Below are positions 11,301 through 23,268 of a DNA stretch of 42,538 nucleotides, piece after piece. Source of the stretch: Asterionellopsis glacialis (taxonomy: Eukaryota > Bacillariophyta > Plagiogrammaphyceae > Rhaphoneidales > Asterionellopsidaceae). The notes beneath the pieces were generated by a model. It was given only the letters and a program-made list of their open reading frames with translations. It was not told the DNA's origin and made no database searches. Position numbers and translations under genes: made by a program. The stretch is taken from positions 1 through 42,538 of the forward strand of contig WKLE02000486.1 in NCBI GenBank assembly GCA_014885115.2. The letters run 5' to 3'. Numbering within the stretch: the stretch's first letter is position 1; each line of letters opens with the position of its first letter.

Positions 11301-13574
11301 ATATTGTAGATGAACCACATTGACTTTAAGTTTATTATTATGGACCTTTCAGTAGTAGAAGTAATGACCAAAACAAATACTGCACCTATTAAAAAAATCA
11401 AAACTTGCTTTGTTGCAAAATAATGCTTCTACTTGAGCTTGGAGCATGATACTGCCATCAAATTTAGTGTCATTCTTTTGAATCACAAAGATTTAAGATT
11501 TGTTTTGTTCATGAACAGTCACTCAAAGGGCAGTTCAGGCTGAGTATGCGGTAAGGGGTTATGGGTCAAATAATAAAGTTCTGAGTACCTGTAAAGAAAT
11601 AAAGCTTTGATTGCAATATCAAAATACAAAAATAGGATATAATCTATATTCTTATAACCTTGTGTTTTGTTCAGCAAACAGAGCAGAAAATTTTCAGATA
11701 ATATATATTGACTTGTTAAGAAATAAAATGCTGTAGATGTCTAGGATGTAGTGGTTCCTGTTTTTCCAGTGTAAGCCTAGCTGCATTGTTTCACCAAAGT
11801 ACAGCCCTTTACTTACTACTATGATGTGTGGGGTGATTCTTCAATAAATTTACCCAAGTGATATGTTCCTTGTTGTGGTAATTTTTTTCTGTGTCTTTTC
11901 TGTGCTGTTGCTTTAACATAAAATCATACAGAAGGAATTGTTCCAAAATTCACAATGCTCTTGCAGTAGTGGAAAATAGAGTATTTCTTTAATCTAATAA
12001 CCATTTTTATCTAGAATTGTATGTAAAGTAAGTAAGTACATACAAATATACAAGTATGGGTGTGCTCTGCTATTGAAAAAAAGATATATTGGCAACACAG
12101 ACAATACCCTCCAGGGAGATAGAGGATGATTCCTTTTCTCCACCTAGCCACAGTCATCACCTGACACTCTCATGTAAATAAGGAGTCACAGCAAGGAAAG
12201 AAACTAAAAGAACCACATGATATGCATTGTATATGTCAATAAAAGCCTGCACTAATTGTGCTACAGATCAGTGTTTGTCAGCAATTGCCATCTTGGTCTG
12301 ATAGGTTCCAGCCCTAGGGATAATTATATGAGAGTCAGTCACACACACAATTTGTATATAACAATATAAAGAAGCCCAAAGGATTAATAGGAGCAATCAT
12401 GAAAAAAGGAGAGAAGAGGAAGAAGGAATGACAACCCAAGAAGTAGGTATTTCATGAAGAGTGAAGAGTTACTGCTACTATTTTCTTATAGATGGCTGCA
12501 CCACTTTTTGTCTCTGATTTAATACTTGCTTACATAAAGCCATTATTACAACAAGAGTCAGTGACAATTACTGATACTCACTTTCTCCTTTGCTTTGTAG
12601 TATAGCTAAAGAATAAAATATAGAGAGCTAGAACATAACACCCTAAAAGAACAACACCAAAGTTTTACATATGATCATAAAGAGGTGTCAAATTTTTACT
12701 ATACAAAATTTAACAGCACCAGTCGACAGGATCCTCCTCTGCCTCCTAGTGATAGAATCCAAAATTAGGAGTATGGGACATTTCAAACATCTTAAACACA
12801 CCAGAGGTGGTAAAGAATCAATATTATTCCATACAAAACACATAGATGATGACCAAGATTTTGAGAACAACCTTAAGTATAAATCAAGTTTAGTCATGTG
12901 TAAGAGCCTTAATTAACTAATTTATTTTTGTGTTGCTAATTTTGCAGGGCTCTGAACCAGTTGTTTCAATTTGGTGCACCAGGACACAAAACAGTAAAAT
13001 CAACAATTTAGTAAAATGAGCTCAAACAATTCTTTTCTTAAATTGTTTTTTTGAGTACAGTGGATGCTGAAGGAAGATGTAACTCCAATTTATTGAACAC
13101 CAATATTTTGAATTGAATTGAAAGTTTTGTGGTTTTTGTAGGATCTGGTATGACAAATGACATTGTACTTCTACCTAAATGTAATCTTCATTATTACTTT
13201 TCTTGTGGTTGCCGTGTACATGATCATGCATGCATCACTTCTCAGCTTGAAGATTACCAGTAACACAAAAGTCTCATACTAGGGGACACTGAATTTCTTA
13301 GATGAGCAATTTAATTATTTCTTCATTTACTTCTAACCAAAGGTTACTCTGAATTTTATTTATTCCTATTAAACAAATATTTTTTTTGAAACTTGAACAA
13401 AAATTGATGTGGACCAATTATTTGTCCAAACTTCTGAAATTCTGAGAATTCTTTATCATTTTTTTGGAGAATTCCAGAGATTGTTAGTTTTTGCACTCAT
13501 GCACAGCAATAACAAGATAAGCAATTTATTCAAAAGGATGGTTCTCGATAATTACATGACTTTTACTACTGTAG

Positions 13575-13686
13575 TCCTCTCTAGCAAGAGCTCTCTCGAG
13601 ACCTCTAGTCCTACCGTAGTCCTAGCTAGAGGTCTGTGGGAGAGAAAAAAATGAACAGAAAAATCTTCTCATGCTAGTCTAGAGAG
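13575..13686. repeat. CTAG-rich palindromic cluster
   Basis: Six CTAG tetranucleotides within about 110 bases, several in inverted orientation (CCTCTAG ... CTAGAGG), giving hairpin potential. Directly followed by the GTAC cluster. Similar CTAG-rich patches occur at 22,735-22,795 and 32,380-32,695. Confidence 0.6.
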
Positions 13687-13716
13687 GTAGTGGGCGCGCC
13701 ATGCATTGCCAAAAAT

Positions 13717-13882
13717 GTACACTACCGTAGAATACTTTATCAACTTACCGGTACTCCATCCACGTAAAGTACAATGTACCTGCTGTACCTTGGTACCTAT
13801 ATATCGTACCTGGTATCAAGGGTACAACCAGGTACAGTACGAACCAGTACCGGTATCGCACATTGTACTGGCTGGCTGTACA
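13717..13882. repeat. GTAC-rich palindromic cluster
   Basis: Thirteen GTAC tetranucleotides in 166 bases, including GGTACC, CAGGTACAGTAC and CCGGTAC. Chance in random sequence would be below one. Smaller GTAC groups recur at about 1,965-1,985, 24,552-24,566 and 36,155-36,165. Function unknown. Confidence 0.75.
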
Positions 13883-14538
13883 ATGCGAGTCTTCTACTTA
13901 GTGAAGCATCTGTAACTAATTCTGTTCACATCTATATACAGTAGGTTAAGAGGATATTTTGGTGGAATCCCACGGAGAGGATACGCGAAAGCAGAGAGAA
14001 ACTTTGGAATTTTCTCATGTTTCCATCGATTCTGTGCCACAATTAGTATGTGCTCTATTTCATGTGTGTCCCGTTTGCAAATCATTTTAGCCGTTGTCAT
14101 TCTCCATAGTCAAACTATGAAATGCGTGTTCTCATTAATGTTTAAAAATATAAATAGATTTAACATAGAATGCGTGTCTGGACGTTAATTCCAAACAACC
14201 CCTCAAAATACCGTTGTGATAGGCCCGCTCGCAATCATACCGACTCTCCCAACAATTATTTTGAGCGTGCCGTGTATGTTGGTTTTGACGAAAACAGCAA
14301 GTTTTACAATCACCAATTTAGCTGTCAACATACAGTACAAAAAAGGTACCGACAGAGCAACGGCCATGCAAAAACAGTCGTGAATCATTCGTATTCCGCG
14401 ATAATCAACTTCTCTAGTTCTATACGTATCACCCTTCTTGTGAACAACCTTCATCACGATCTGTGTTGTGAGCTTTCATTTGCAACGTTGCTACTTTTAG
14501 ATTGCTTCAACGGTGATAATAATATAGAGAATTGAACA

Positions 14539-17500
14539 ATGGCGGAAACGGAGATGACAGCGCCGTCATCTCCGGTTTCTGCTACGTCTTCATCTGCTCG
14601 GGATCGTTACGTCGAGGCGTTGAGCATGTCACCCACAGAACGAGGTCGCCAGCGAGTCTTAGCTCATTCTCCAAGGAGAGACCCATCATTAGCTATTTCT
14701 CTCTTTGGCACTGCGGCACCGCCTCCTCCACCTCCACCCCCGCCCCCACCACCAGGGGAGAAGAAAAAATCGAAAAGAGGTTCGAATCGAGTTCTGGCGC
14801 GATGGACAGCAGCTGCCGCAGCCGGAAACTCTGTGGAGGATACCTTAACAGAGGAGGAGAACCAACCTGTTTCAAAGTCACAAACGAAAGAAATAGCAGC
14901 AGTGTTCGAGTCGTCATCGGAGAATAAACCAATCCCAAAGCCGTTTTCGTTGACTGCACCTCCTCCACCACCTCCTCCAGGCGCACCACCATCAAAGTCG
15001 AGAAATCGATCTAGATCAAGATCGAAGTCTAGGTCGAAACCGAAGAAAAAATCGTCATCTGATCTTGCAGTAGAAACAGCCTTAGACTCTAGCGCTAAAA
15101 AGAAAGAGTGGAGTTCTGAAATTCCTTCGGGGTCTGTAGCGAATTCACCATTTCTGCCAAAGCAGCCAGAGGATCCGGAAAGTACCGTTTCTCCACGACT
15201 TGACCAGCCTAAAAAAAAATGGGGTGCTTCCAAAGATGTTTCTTCTGGGAAGATTTCCGGGCCTCCAAGCTTATCTACATCACAGAATGATGCTTCTCCT
15301 AAGGTGGTTTTATCTCCCCGTCTTTCCTCTCAACCATCGCCAACTGGACTGTCAGATCCACCAGAAACTTACAATGTGAGCAAACAGAAGCAAGTCGACA
15401 ACGCTTGGATAAGTAGTCCGAAAGACGAAATTCCAAAAGGAGTCGTCAGTAGAAATCCGTTCCTAGAACAGCAGAAGTTAGAAGGGGAAGAAGGAGTGAA
15501 ATCATCACCTGTAGTGTCAAAACCAAAAAATAAGTGGAATCCAAAGCAAGGCAGAGATGCGATCGAAGACACTGATGGTACACCAACACCACCAGCGACC
15601 TCTCCCAGTAACTTTGTCGCGTCCGAGGATGGGAGTATTATGGAGGAGAAAAAATTTGAAGGTGAACCTGCACGATCACGCTCGGTTAACAAATTCCTGC
15701 GAAAGGCTAAAGCAAGTAACACTTTCTCTCCTAGCGCTCCGTCCCCTTCTGCAGAGCCTCCAGGAGATAGGATTGAATATCTGTCTCCGCGTGAGCAAAA
15801 GATGCAACAGTGGGATGCCGAAAACGATATTCCGCGAGGAACTGTAAAGGGTATTTCAAATCTATTCGGTGAGACGAAAAAGGAGGTTCCGCCTTCGCAG
15901 GAAAACTCTGAGAAGGAGAAAGCGTCATCACCAACCGCTGCCGCACATCGCTCACCGCAAGAAAAAGAGACCGGAAACGAAGACAACCCCACCTCGCCGC
16001 TTGACACGAAGACGCAGCAATGGGATGCTGAGAAGGATGTCCCCCCTGGAAAGGTGAAAGGTATTTCCAATATCTTTGACGACAGTGGAAAGGAAGCTGT
16101 ATCCTCCCAAGAAAACACCGACGCGGATGGCTTCATTGTTTCTACAGCAAGCCATTCACCCGAAGAAGAACCTTTGATTGAAGACACATTTGCCTCTGAT
16201 CTCAAGATGCAGCAATGGGATGCTGAGAAGGATCAGCAATGGGATGCTGAGAAGGATATTCCTCGTGGAAATGTAAAGGGCATTTCGACACTCGTGAACG
16301 ATAGCCGGAAAGTCTCCACGCCCGCCCAGGAAGAAAGCCAGAAGAGCAACCCACAAGTAAACGCCAAGCGTCAGTCATCGCCAGACGATCCTCTGTCCAC
16401 GGGAGGATTTGATGACCAACAATGGGATGTTGAAACTGAAAATATTGCACCCAGCGGAAGTGCCAAGGGCTCTTCATCAATATCAGCTGCAACAGAAAAT
16501 AAGAGCGGAGAAACGGATCCATGGATCTTACCATCTACACCAAGCGGTCAGTTGTTCCCTCAAGACGTCCAAGACGATTGGGGTAAGGCAGCATCTGCGT
16601 CAAAGAGCCACGACTCGGGCGAATGGGGAGGAAAAGATTCCGAAGAATGGTTTAACGAGAGTTCATTCGGTGGCACCGTCGATGATTCTACGATCAAAAC
16701 CGAATACACAGAAAAGAAAATGGCATACGAATCTGAGATGATCGACACGGTGAAGGAGTCTAATGATGAATCTCCAGAAGACCAACCGGTTGATGCACCA
16801 ATCTCAGTTGTATCGAAGGGTGAGACGTTAGAGTATTCAGCATCTTCACATTCTCATAAGTCCATTCCAGCGGAATCAAATGCCACCAGTGATGATTCTG
16901 GTAACGACGTAGCACCATCCGACAGCAACCAAGAAACAGAGAATGTTATTAAAAAAATTGAACCAACATCGGCTGACATCGCGCCGGAGAAAGCACCCCA
17001 AGATGACGAAGAAGTGGTAGATATTAAAGATCTAGGTACCAGTAGTAGCAAGAGGAAGAAGATGAGAGGATTTCTGGGTATCTTTGGAAGGGTGAGTTTG
17101 TTGCTGTTTCTGCGTAAGTTACGTATTAACGCGTTGTTCATCAGCTAATATGTTACTTTTTCGTTTCCGTAATACAGAAGGGAGGAAAGAAAGGAAAAAA
17201 GATGGATAAGAAAAACTCCAAAAAAACTGAGCAAGATCCCGCAAAGACTGAGGCGAAAGAGAAACCCGATACTAATCTACGAAGCTCGAAGACAAAAGAA
17301 AGCGTTTCCTTGAACGAGTCATCAACAGGAACCAAGTCAACACCACAGCAAAGCCAGGACCCAGCTTTGTCAGAATCCCAAAGAACTGAAAAGATTGTCA
17401 ATTTATCATACCTCAAGCCCACCTTGACAAAATCTAAATCAAGCAATGATGACAAAGAAGACGAAGTCCTTCCGAATTGTCTAAGTGAAGGTGATGACAC

Positions 17501-20500
17501 ACTTGTTAGTAATTTAACTGATCCTACTGTATTCAAAAAAGAAAGCGGTTATGGTTCACCAGTGAAGCGCAACCAAGAAGAATCCAATGAAATTAAAAAT
17601 GCTCAGAATGGAGAGGATGATAAGGAAGGCCTGGTTGTTGATTCTTTCAATATTTCCAATGGGCAGAATTCGGCTGTCGATCCTTTTGACCTCTCATCAC
17701 CAGTATTTGCTGGAGGAGATCCTTTTAGAATAGGTAAATCCTCGAACGACCCAGTATCGGCTGGCGAAGAAGATCCATTTGGAGCACCTTTCTTCGCCAG
17801 CGAAAACTTTTCAGAAAGCAAAGATAATCGAGCAGGTGTTTCTACGAAGGAAAAAGAGACCACCGAAGAAACTATAAACCATTCGGTTGGTCAGATTGCT
17901 CCATCGAAGGAGAATGCTGATAGCAAAAACCAGCAGTTCCAGAGCGTTGTCACTAAGGAGAAACAGGATTCGAATTGGCCGGAAGAAGAAGAAGAAAATT
18001 GGCAAACAGAGAACACGCCGGCCATATCAGGTGGTCTTGACAATGTTCCAGACCCTGATCTAGAAATCTTATCGTCTAGCGATGAGGAAGATGAAGTCGA
18101 GGCCACTGCCTTTTCTTCCACGCAGAAAGATGATGTCCCGGATGACGAAAACGATGACACATTCCCGGTTATTGAGCGAAAGAACAAGCAGGGGATAAGA
18201 AGTATTGCATCTACCTGGTCATCTGCACGCAAGTCCGCTCGCCAGATGTTGGGCGGCAAAAGGAAAAAATCTTCTAGCACTGATAAGAACGCAAAACCTG
18301 TCACTGATATTGATCCATCAAGCAAGCCATTGCACTCGGATTCTAGCGAAACAAAAACGATTGTTTCTTCGGATTCACAAACCAGTGAAGCAACACCACA
18401 GGTTGCCTTGGATTCTTTGGTAAAGGAAACTAAACCACAGGCCTCCTTGGATTTTTCACCTATTCGGGAAACGAAACCAGTCAACAAAGGAAAATCTATC
18501 AGTTTGAAATCGGATTCGCTATCAAAAGCAAGTGAGCAGAAACAGGATGTTCTGGATGCTTCTGCAAGGGCCACAGAGGTGATGGATAAAAAAGAATCTT
18601 CAAGCGGGGCGTTGCAAATTGCCACGTCTACACAAGGCGCGGAACAAACCGAAGAAAAGTCACTACAACCTTCTCAGGGGAGCCAAGAATCGGCTTTTTC
18701 TAAACCTACTAACTTGTCGTATATGACGAGGAAGAAGCGACACGAGAGGAGGCTGCAGCGAACTATGAACACACCGACCGTGGGGAGTCCCAAGGCTTCT
18801 GAAAGTGCTGTTCCTAAATCTCCAAGACAATCGTTTTCTCAAAACCAAGTGAAAACTGTTGAAGTTGATGCTGGCATTGACGAAGAAATCGCTGCAGCCA
18901 ACAAATCAGTTGGACTGGAGAAGGAGTCTCTTACAATGAGTAAAGCAGCACAACTGCGTGCGGCCCGGAGAAAACGAATATCAGGAAATGCTTCCCCCAC
19001 GCCCTCTGAGACTACCATGACATCAGCAAGTACTGCCGGAAAATCTCTCGTAAGCCATGAATCCCAGGATTCGGCTGCTCCAGGATCCTTCTCGGGTAAC
19101 GCGTTCAAAGCAACTCAACAGCGCCTCAGGAGGCATCGAGCTGGCGCTGCTTCTCCCCCACCTACAACGACCAAAAGTACGGATTCTACAGACCCAGCGA
19201 CTGCAGCCAAGGATTCATCAGAAAGCCAGAAAGCTCTTCCTCCTTCAATTCTGAAGAAACCACGAAGGGGACTTCCTCCCGCACCTGATCAAGACCGTGA
19301 TAGTGCCCCGACTCAAAATCCTGCTTTTGGCATAAACCTTGGCACGACAGATCCAGTTCAAATCGCAGGATTACGTCTTCTCTCTGCTGCTGTTATCCCC
19401 ATTCAAGCAATGATACGTGGTTTTCTGGGTAAGAAACGAGCCATTCGTCGAATGAATGCAATTATTGCTGCCCAATCGTACGCGCGGCGTTGGAATGCGG
19501 AGGCAAATCTTCAGAATGCTGTCATAGCTGCGACAATTATCCAATCAGCTTACAGAGGCTGGGTGGATCGTCAAGTCTACGATGTCCTCAGGCAAAGAAA
19601 GGAAAATGATTGTGCTGTAATCATTCAAAGCTACATGCGTCGCTGGTTAGCAGAGAAAAAGTTATTTGAAACTCTTTACGCTGTCATCAAGATTCAAGCC
19701 GCTTTTCGAGGTTGGTCGTCTCGCGACCAGCTTGATGACCAAAATTTCTGCGCCACACAAATCCAACGCATTGTCCGTGGATATCTTGCAACTGTATCTG
19801 TATATGAAGATATATACAAGGTGACTTTAGTGCAGAGTTTTGTTCGAATGAAACTTGCAACTGAAGAGGCTATTTATCGAATGGCATTCATCATACAGGT
19901 GCAATCTATTATTCGCGGATATTTGACAAGGCGAGATATAGAAAAGAAAGCTGACGCCGCTCTTGCAATCCAGACGGCATGGAGATGCCACGATGCCTCA
20001 ATAAAATACCAATTCGTGTTGTTAGATGTAATCACGGTACAAAGCTTCTATCGACAGAGGGTGGCTAAAAAGAAGGCTGCGAATATCAGAAAGGTTAAAC
20101 AAAACGCTGCAGCTACTATGATCCAGACGCGCTGGAGGTCGTATGATTGCTCAATGAATTATCTTCATTATCTTGCTGATATATTGATTGTACAAAGTGT
20201 AGTCCGTCGCTATTTCGCAAAGAGAAAGCTTCAAAATGCTGCTGCAATTCAAATCCAGCGTGCCTGGAGAGGATTTGTCGCCTTTTCTGACTACATGTTC
20301 TCAGTGGCAGATATTGTAATCGTGCAAACGAGAGCCCGGCGCCTTATTGCAAACCGAAAAGTTTCTCTTCTTCGGGAAAATCGAAGAAATGCAGCTGCAA
20401 CAACTGTGCAGCGTATTTGGAGGGGACACAGAGACCAGGAAGATTATCTCAACAAGTTCCTCAGTGCTGTTATTATCCAAAGTGCCGCACGCCGCTTTAT

Positions 20501-22424
20501 GTCACAGAAAAATATGAAGTTGACCCGTGAAGAACAGGAAAATGCAGCAGCGACTATCATCCAAAGAAACTGGCGATGCTTCTGGGATTTCTCTACATTT
20601 GTTATCATGTTAGATAGCGCTATTCGAATCCAATCACTTGCAAGGCGCCACTTGGCAAGAAACCTTCTGAAGAAGCAAAAAGAAAGTGCTGTAGTTATAC
20701 AGACTGCAAGTCGTGGGTACATCGTCAGGAAACAAGTGAATCGAAGCTCATGCATCTCTCCGTTGGAAGCTTTTGCATTGGAAACTGGCGAGCAAGAAGC
20801 AAAAGCTGCAGCCTCTATTCAGAAATGGGTTAGAGGCGGCCAGGCTCGCTTCGCGTTCAAGTTCTTTCTGAAGGTACGGTTAATTCAAACTGTTTGGAGA
20901 GGACACACACAGAAGAAGAGCTACCAAGAAATTCGTGCTGCAAGGAAAATCCAAACGTTATGGCGAGGAATTGTTGCTCGTAGGGAATATGCTAAATTGC
21001 GAGATACTAACAGGGCAGCTGTCTTATTTCAGAATGCATGGAGGCGATATGTTTGTTATACAAATTTCACTTGTACCAGAGCTGCCGTACGTATTCAGAA
21101 ATCATGGAGAGGTTTTGTCTGCTATACGGACTTCATTTTTACTGTGGGTGACATTGTCATGGCACAACGTATTGCCCGTGGTTATCTAGCTCGTCGCCAG
21201 CTGAAAGAATTGAAGGAACAAAATGCTCGCGAGCTGGTAGCTATCGAAATTCAGCGCCATTACCGAGGGTTGGTGGATCGCAAGAAAACCGCAGTTTTGC
21301 GCGAGGCGATGTACCGAATGTGGGAACGCCATGACGCCGCATCTACAATCCAGCTCGCTTGGTTAGAATGGAAACAGGAGAGGACTTTACGAGCACAGGA
21401 GAATAGTGCTGCAATCAGAATCCAGAAAATTGTAAGACGGAACATAGCAATGGAAGACCTAAAGCGTCGCAAATTCTTAAACATGCTCGTCGAATCAGAA
21501 GCTTACGAAATGCAGACGAGAAAAAATGCTACTCTCATCCAAACCTGGTGGCGTGTTCAACTGCAACGTAAGAAGGAAAGGAAAGCGGCTTACGTGATTC
21601 AATGCTTTTTGGTCTGGGTTAAGGCCGAAGTAGATCGAGAAATTAAGAAGGAAAAGAAGAGACGAAAGGATAAAAAACGTCGTAAGCGACTGAAGGAAAC
21701 AGACGACGAAATGTTGGATCGCATCTGGGACAAGACAATGGGAGACATTCCTGAGCATCCTGCTGTAAAGATGGATGACTTCTCATCTGTTGGCACTGAA
21801 GTTATTCGTGCAGAGAGGAGGCAAAACCAGGGAGCAAACCGTCTAGCATACAGTAGTCGTCAAATGGCCCAATCTTCACCGCGTGGCCGAAGCATACCGA
21901 GGAGCAGCAGCTGTGAACGGGGTTCACAAAGGAGTAGCAGTGTTCCTAAGAATAGCGGTCGTGATGGAAGTGTACCTAGAAGCAGCAGTCGTGACCGTAG
22001 CATGCAAAGGAGTAGCAGTCGCGACCGTAGCATGAAAAGGAGCAGTAGTGTTGATCGTAGCATGAAAAGGAGCAGTAGTGTCGATCGCGGAACTCCCCAA
22101 AATCGTGACTCGAGAGGCAGAGCTCAGCGACCAGAGAACAGGAACCGGTTACCCCCCGCTAGACCAACGATCCCGCATCAAAATGGCCTTCCACCAGTTG
22201 TAGTGAGACCTAATGATCGAGATGATGACGACCACAGTGAGGTTTCTGCTTTGACCAATTTTTCCGCCATGTACAGGAACCCACCTCGCCGCCGTGAAAA
22301 AATGAGCTCAAGAGACCTAGATGACGATTTCTCGCTAGAGGAAGCCTGGATTGATACTGAGATTCATTCGAAGAGGTCAAAGCAACAGCAGCAAAAGACA
22401 AAACGAAGTTACCGCAAAAGTTAA
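14539..22424 (+). CDS. Giant IQ-motif array protein (about 2,599 aa, 2 exons)
   Basis: Exon 1 is 14539-17091 and exon 2 is 17178-22424, joined by an 86-base GTGAGT...ATACAG intron in phase 0 (FGR|KGGKKGKK). The start ATG sits in acaATGG. The N-terminal half is disordered: two poly-Pro tracts (about residues 61-72 and 140-147), an Arg/Ser run, and about seven Trp-centred repeats, best seen as QQWDAEKDIPRG-VKGIS between about residues 420 and 635. Residues about 1593-2325 hold roughly 30 IQ or IQ-like motifs (I/V-Q-x3-R-G/R) in long helix; a Lys/Arg helix and an Arg-Ser repeat tail follow. IQ motifs bind calmodulin or light chains, so a calmodulin-binding scaffold on cytoskeleton is likely. ASPM and myosins have IQ arrays, but I see no motor, calponin-homology or ARM part, so I give no name. 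Confidence 0.85.
16210..16257 (+). repeat. Perfect 24-bp tandem duplication in the IQ-protein gene
   Basis: The 24 bases at 16210-16233 are repeated exactly at 16234-16257, doubling an eight-residue QQWDAEKD unit in frame. The lack of any mismatch marks it as recent beside the diverged neighbouring repeats. Confidence 0.95.
21880..22100 (+). repeat. 30-bp Arg-Ser coding minisatellite
   Basis: Degenerate tandem units of about 30 bases encode RSSSRDRSM-like decapeptides near the C-terminus of the IQ protein. The last three or four units are nearly identical, the earlier ones more diverged. The product is a basic, serine-rich tail that would suit phosphorylation. Confidence 0.85.
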
Positions 22425-23268
22425 AAAAAGCTGAATGCTTACACAGAGATTCATATTATCGTTATGAATAAATTGCAACAATGTATGTAATGTATTCCAA
22501 AAATTGTACAAGTTCTTGAAATATCATTTTCAGGCATCGATAATTATAAAAAACCCTATATGTTATGTTTTCCACAACCTTACTTCTTTTATATTTGATT
22601 TACGGTAGTCTGTCTACACGTAGCATAGTTACCTTGTTGAATTCCCGATTTGAGTTCTTGAACATGCTCGACTGAGTGAGAGCAACTCCAGGACGTACCG
22701 ATGCGGTACAGAATGCAATTGGACAGAACTAGTAGGATTTCTCTACTCTAGGCCTAGAGACCACAGACCTAAGGACCCTCTCTAGAAAGGTTATTTTCAA
22801 CGAACTCACATCTTTTGTGGTTGACAGGCTCAACTGTAATTTTTCCAATCATATAGCAGCAGCTTCATTCCTTCAATTGTGTAAATGATGTACAATCGAC
22901 CTTCTAACACATACTTCAGATATGCACAACTGAACTCCACACAGGTATGCGCCTGCATAGAGAATTACACGATCCCCATGCCCATCACTTTATGTCTGTA
23001 TAAAAAAATCTGATGGAGCAAAACAATTGATTGATTTCTTGTGGTCACCGGCTTAATTATCTAATTGGCAGACAACGAGTTTTGTGCTTAGATATAATAT
23101 TCTTATAGTCGTAGCCATTCATTTATCGATTCTGTACTACTATGTGTATCTATTATTCATTCCTGTGCGCCGAAAGTGTCTTTCGATCAATGGTTTGTCT
23201 ACATTATAGATATGGGTTAGGACCTCAAGAACAGTATCAGGAGCTACACGAGTCACAGTAGTTGAGTC
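22425..23268. other. Convergent intergenic region
   Basis: Lies between the 3' ends of the IQ-protein gene (+) and the endonuclease gene (-). No coding frame. It holds AATAAA-like words after the IQ stop (ATGAATAAATTGC near 22,463) and a CTAG-rich patch at 22,735-22,795 (CTCTACTCTAGGCCTAGAG). Confidence 0.6.

Larger units (their letters stand above)
8305..14538. other. AT-rich gene desert, about 6.2 kb
   Basis: I see no gene on either strand. Open frames are short (at most about 120 codons) and without motifs. The sequence is visibly A/T-richer than its neighbours, with many short A and T runs. A slightly GC-richer island at about 10,430-10,540 and a weakly repeated pair (TACTCAAA...TTTATTGCA near 10,838-10,860 and 10,952-10,975) suggest old mobile DNA, but nothing can be named. 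The last few hundred bases before 14539 must hold the promoter of the IQ-motif gene. Confidence 0.55.

Noticed and set aside
14664..15233. 189-codon open frame on minus
   Set aside because: Antisense to exon 1 of the IQ-protein gene; the Gly runs are the complement of the Pro tracts.
15369..16205. 278-codon open frame on minus
   Set aside because: Antisense to the Trp-repeat part of the IQ protein, Ser/Phe-rich without motifs.
17891..18625. 244-codon open frame on minus
   Set aside because: Antisense to exon 2 of the IQ-protein gene with no independent evidence.
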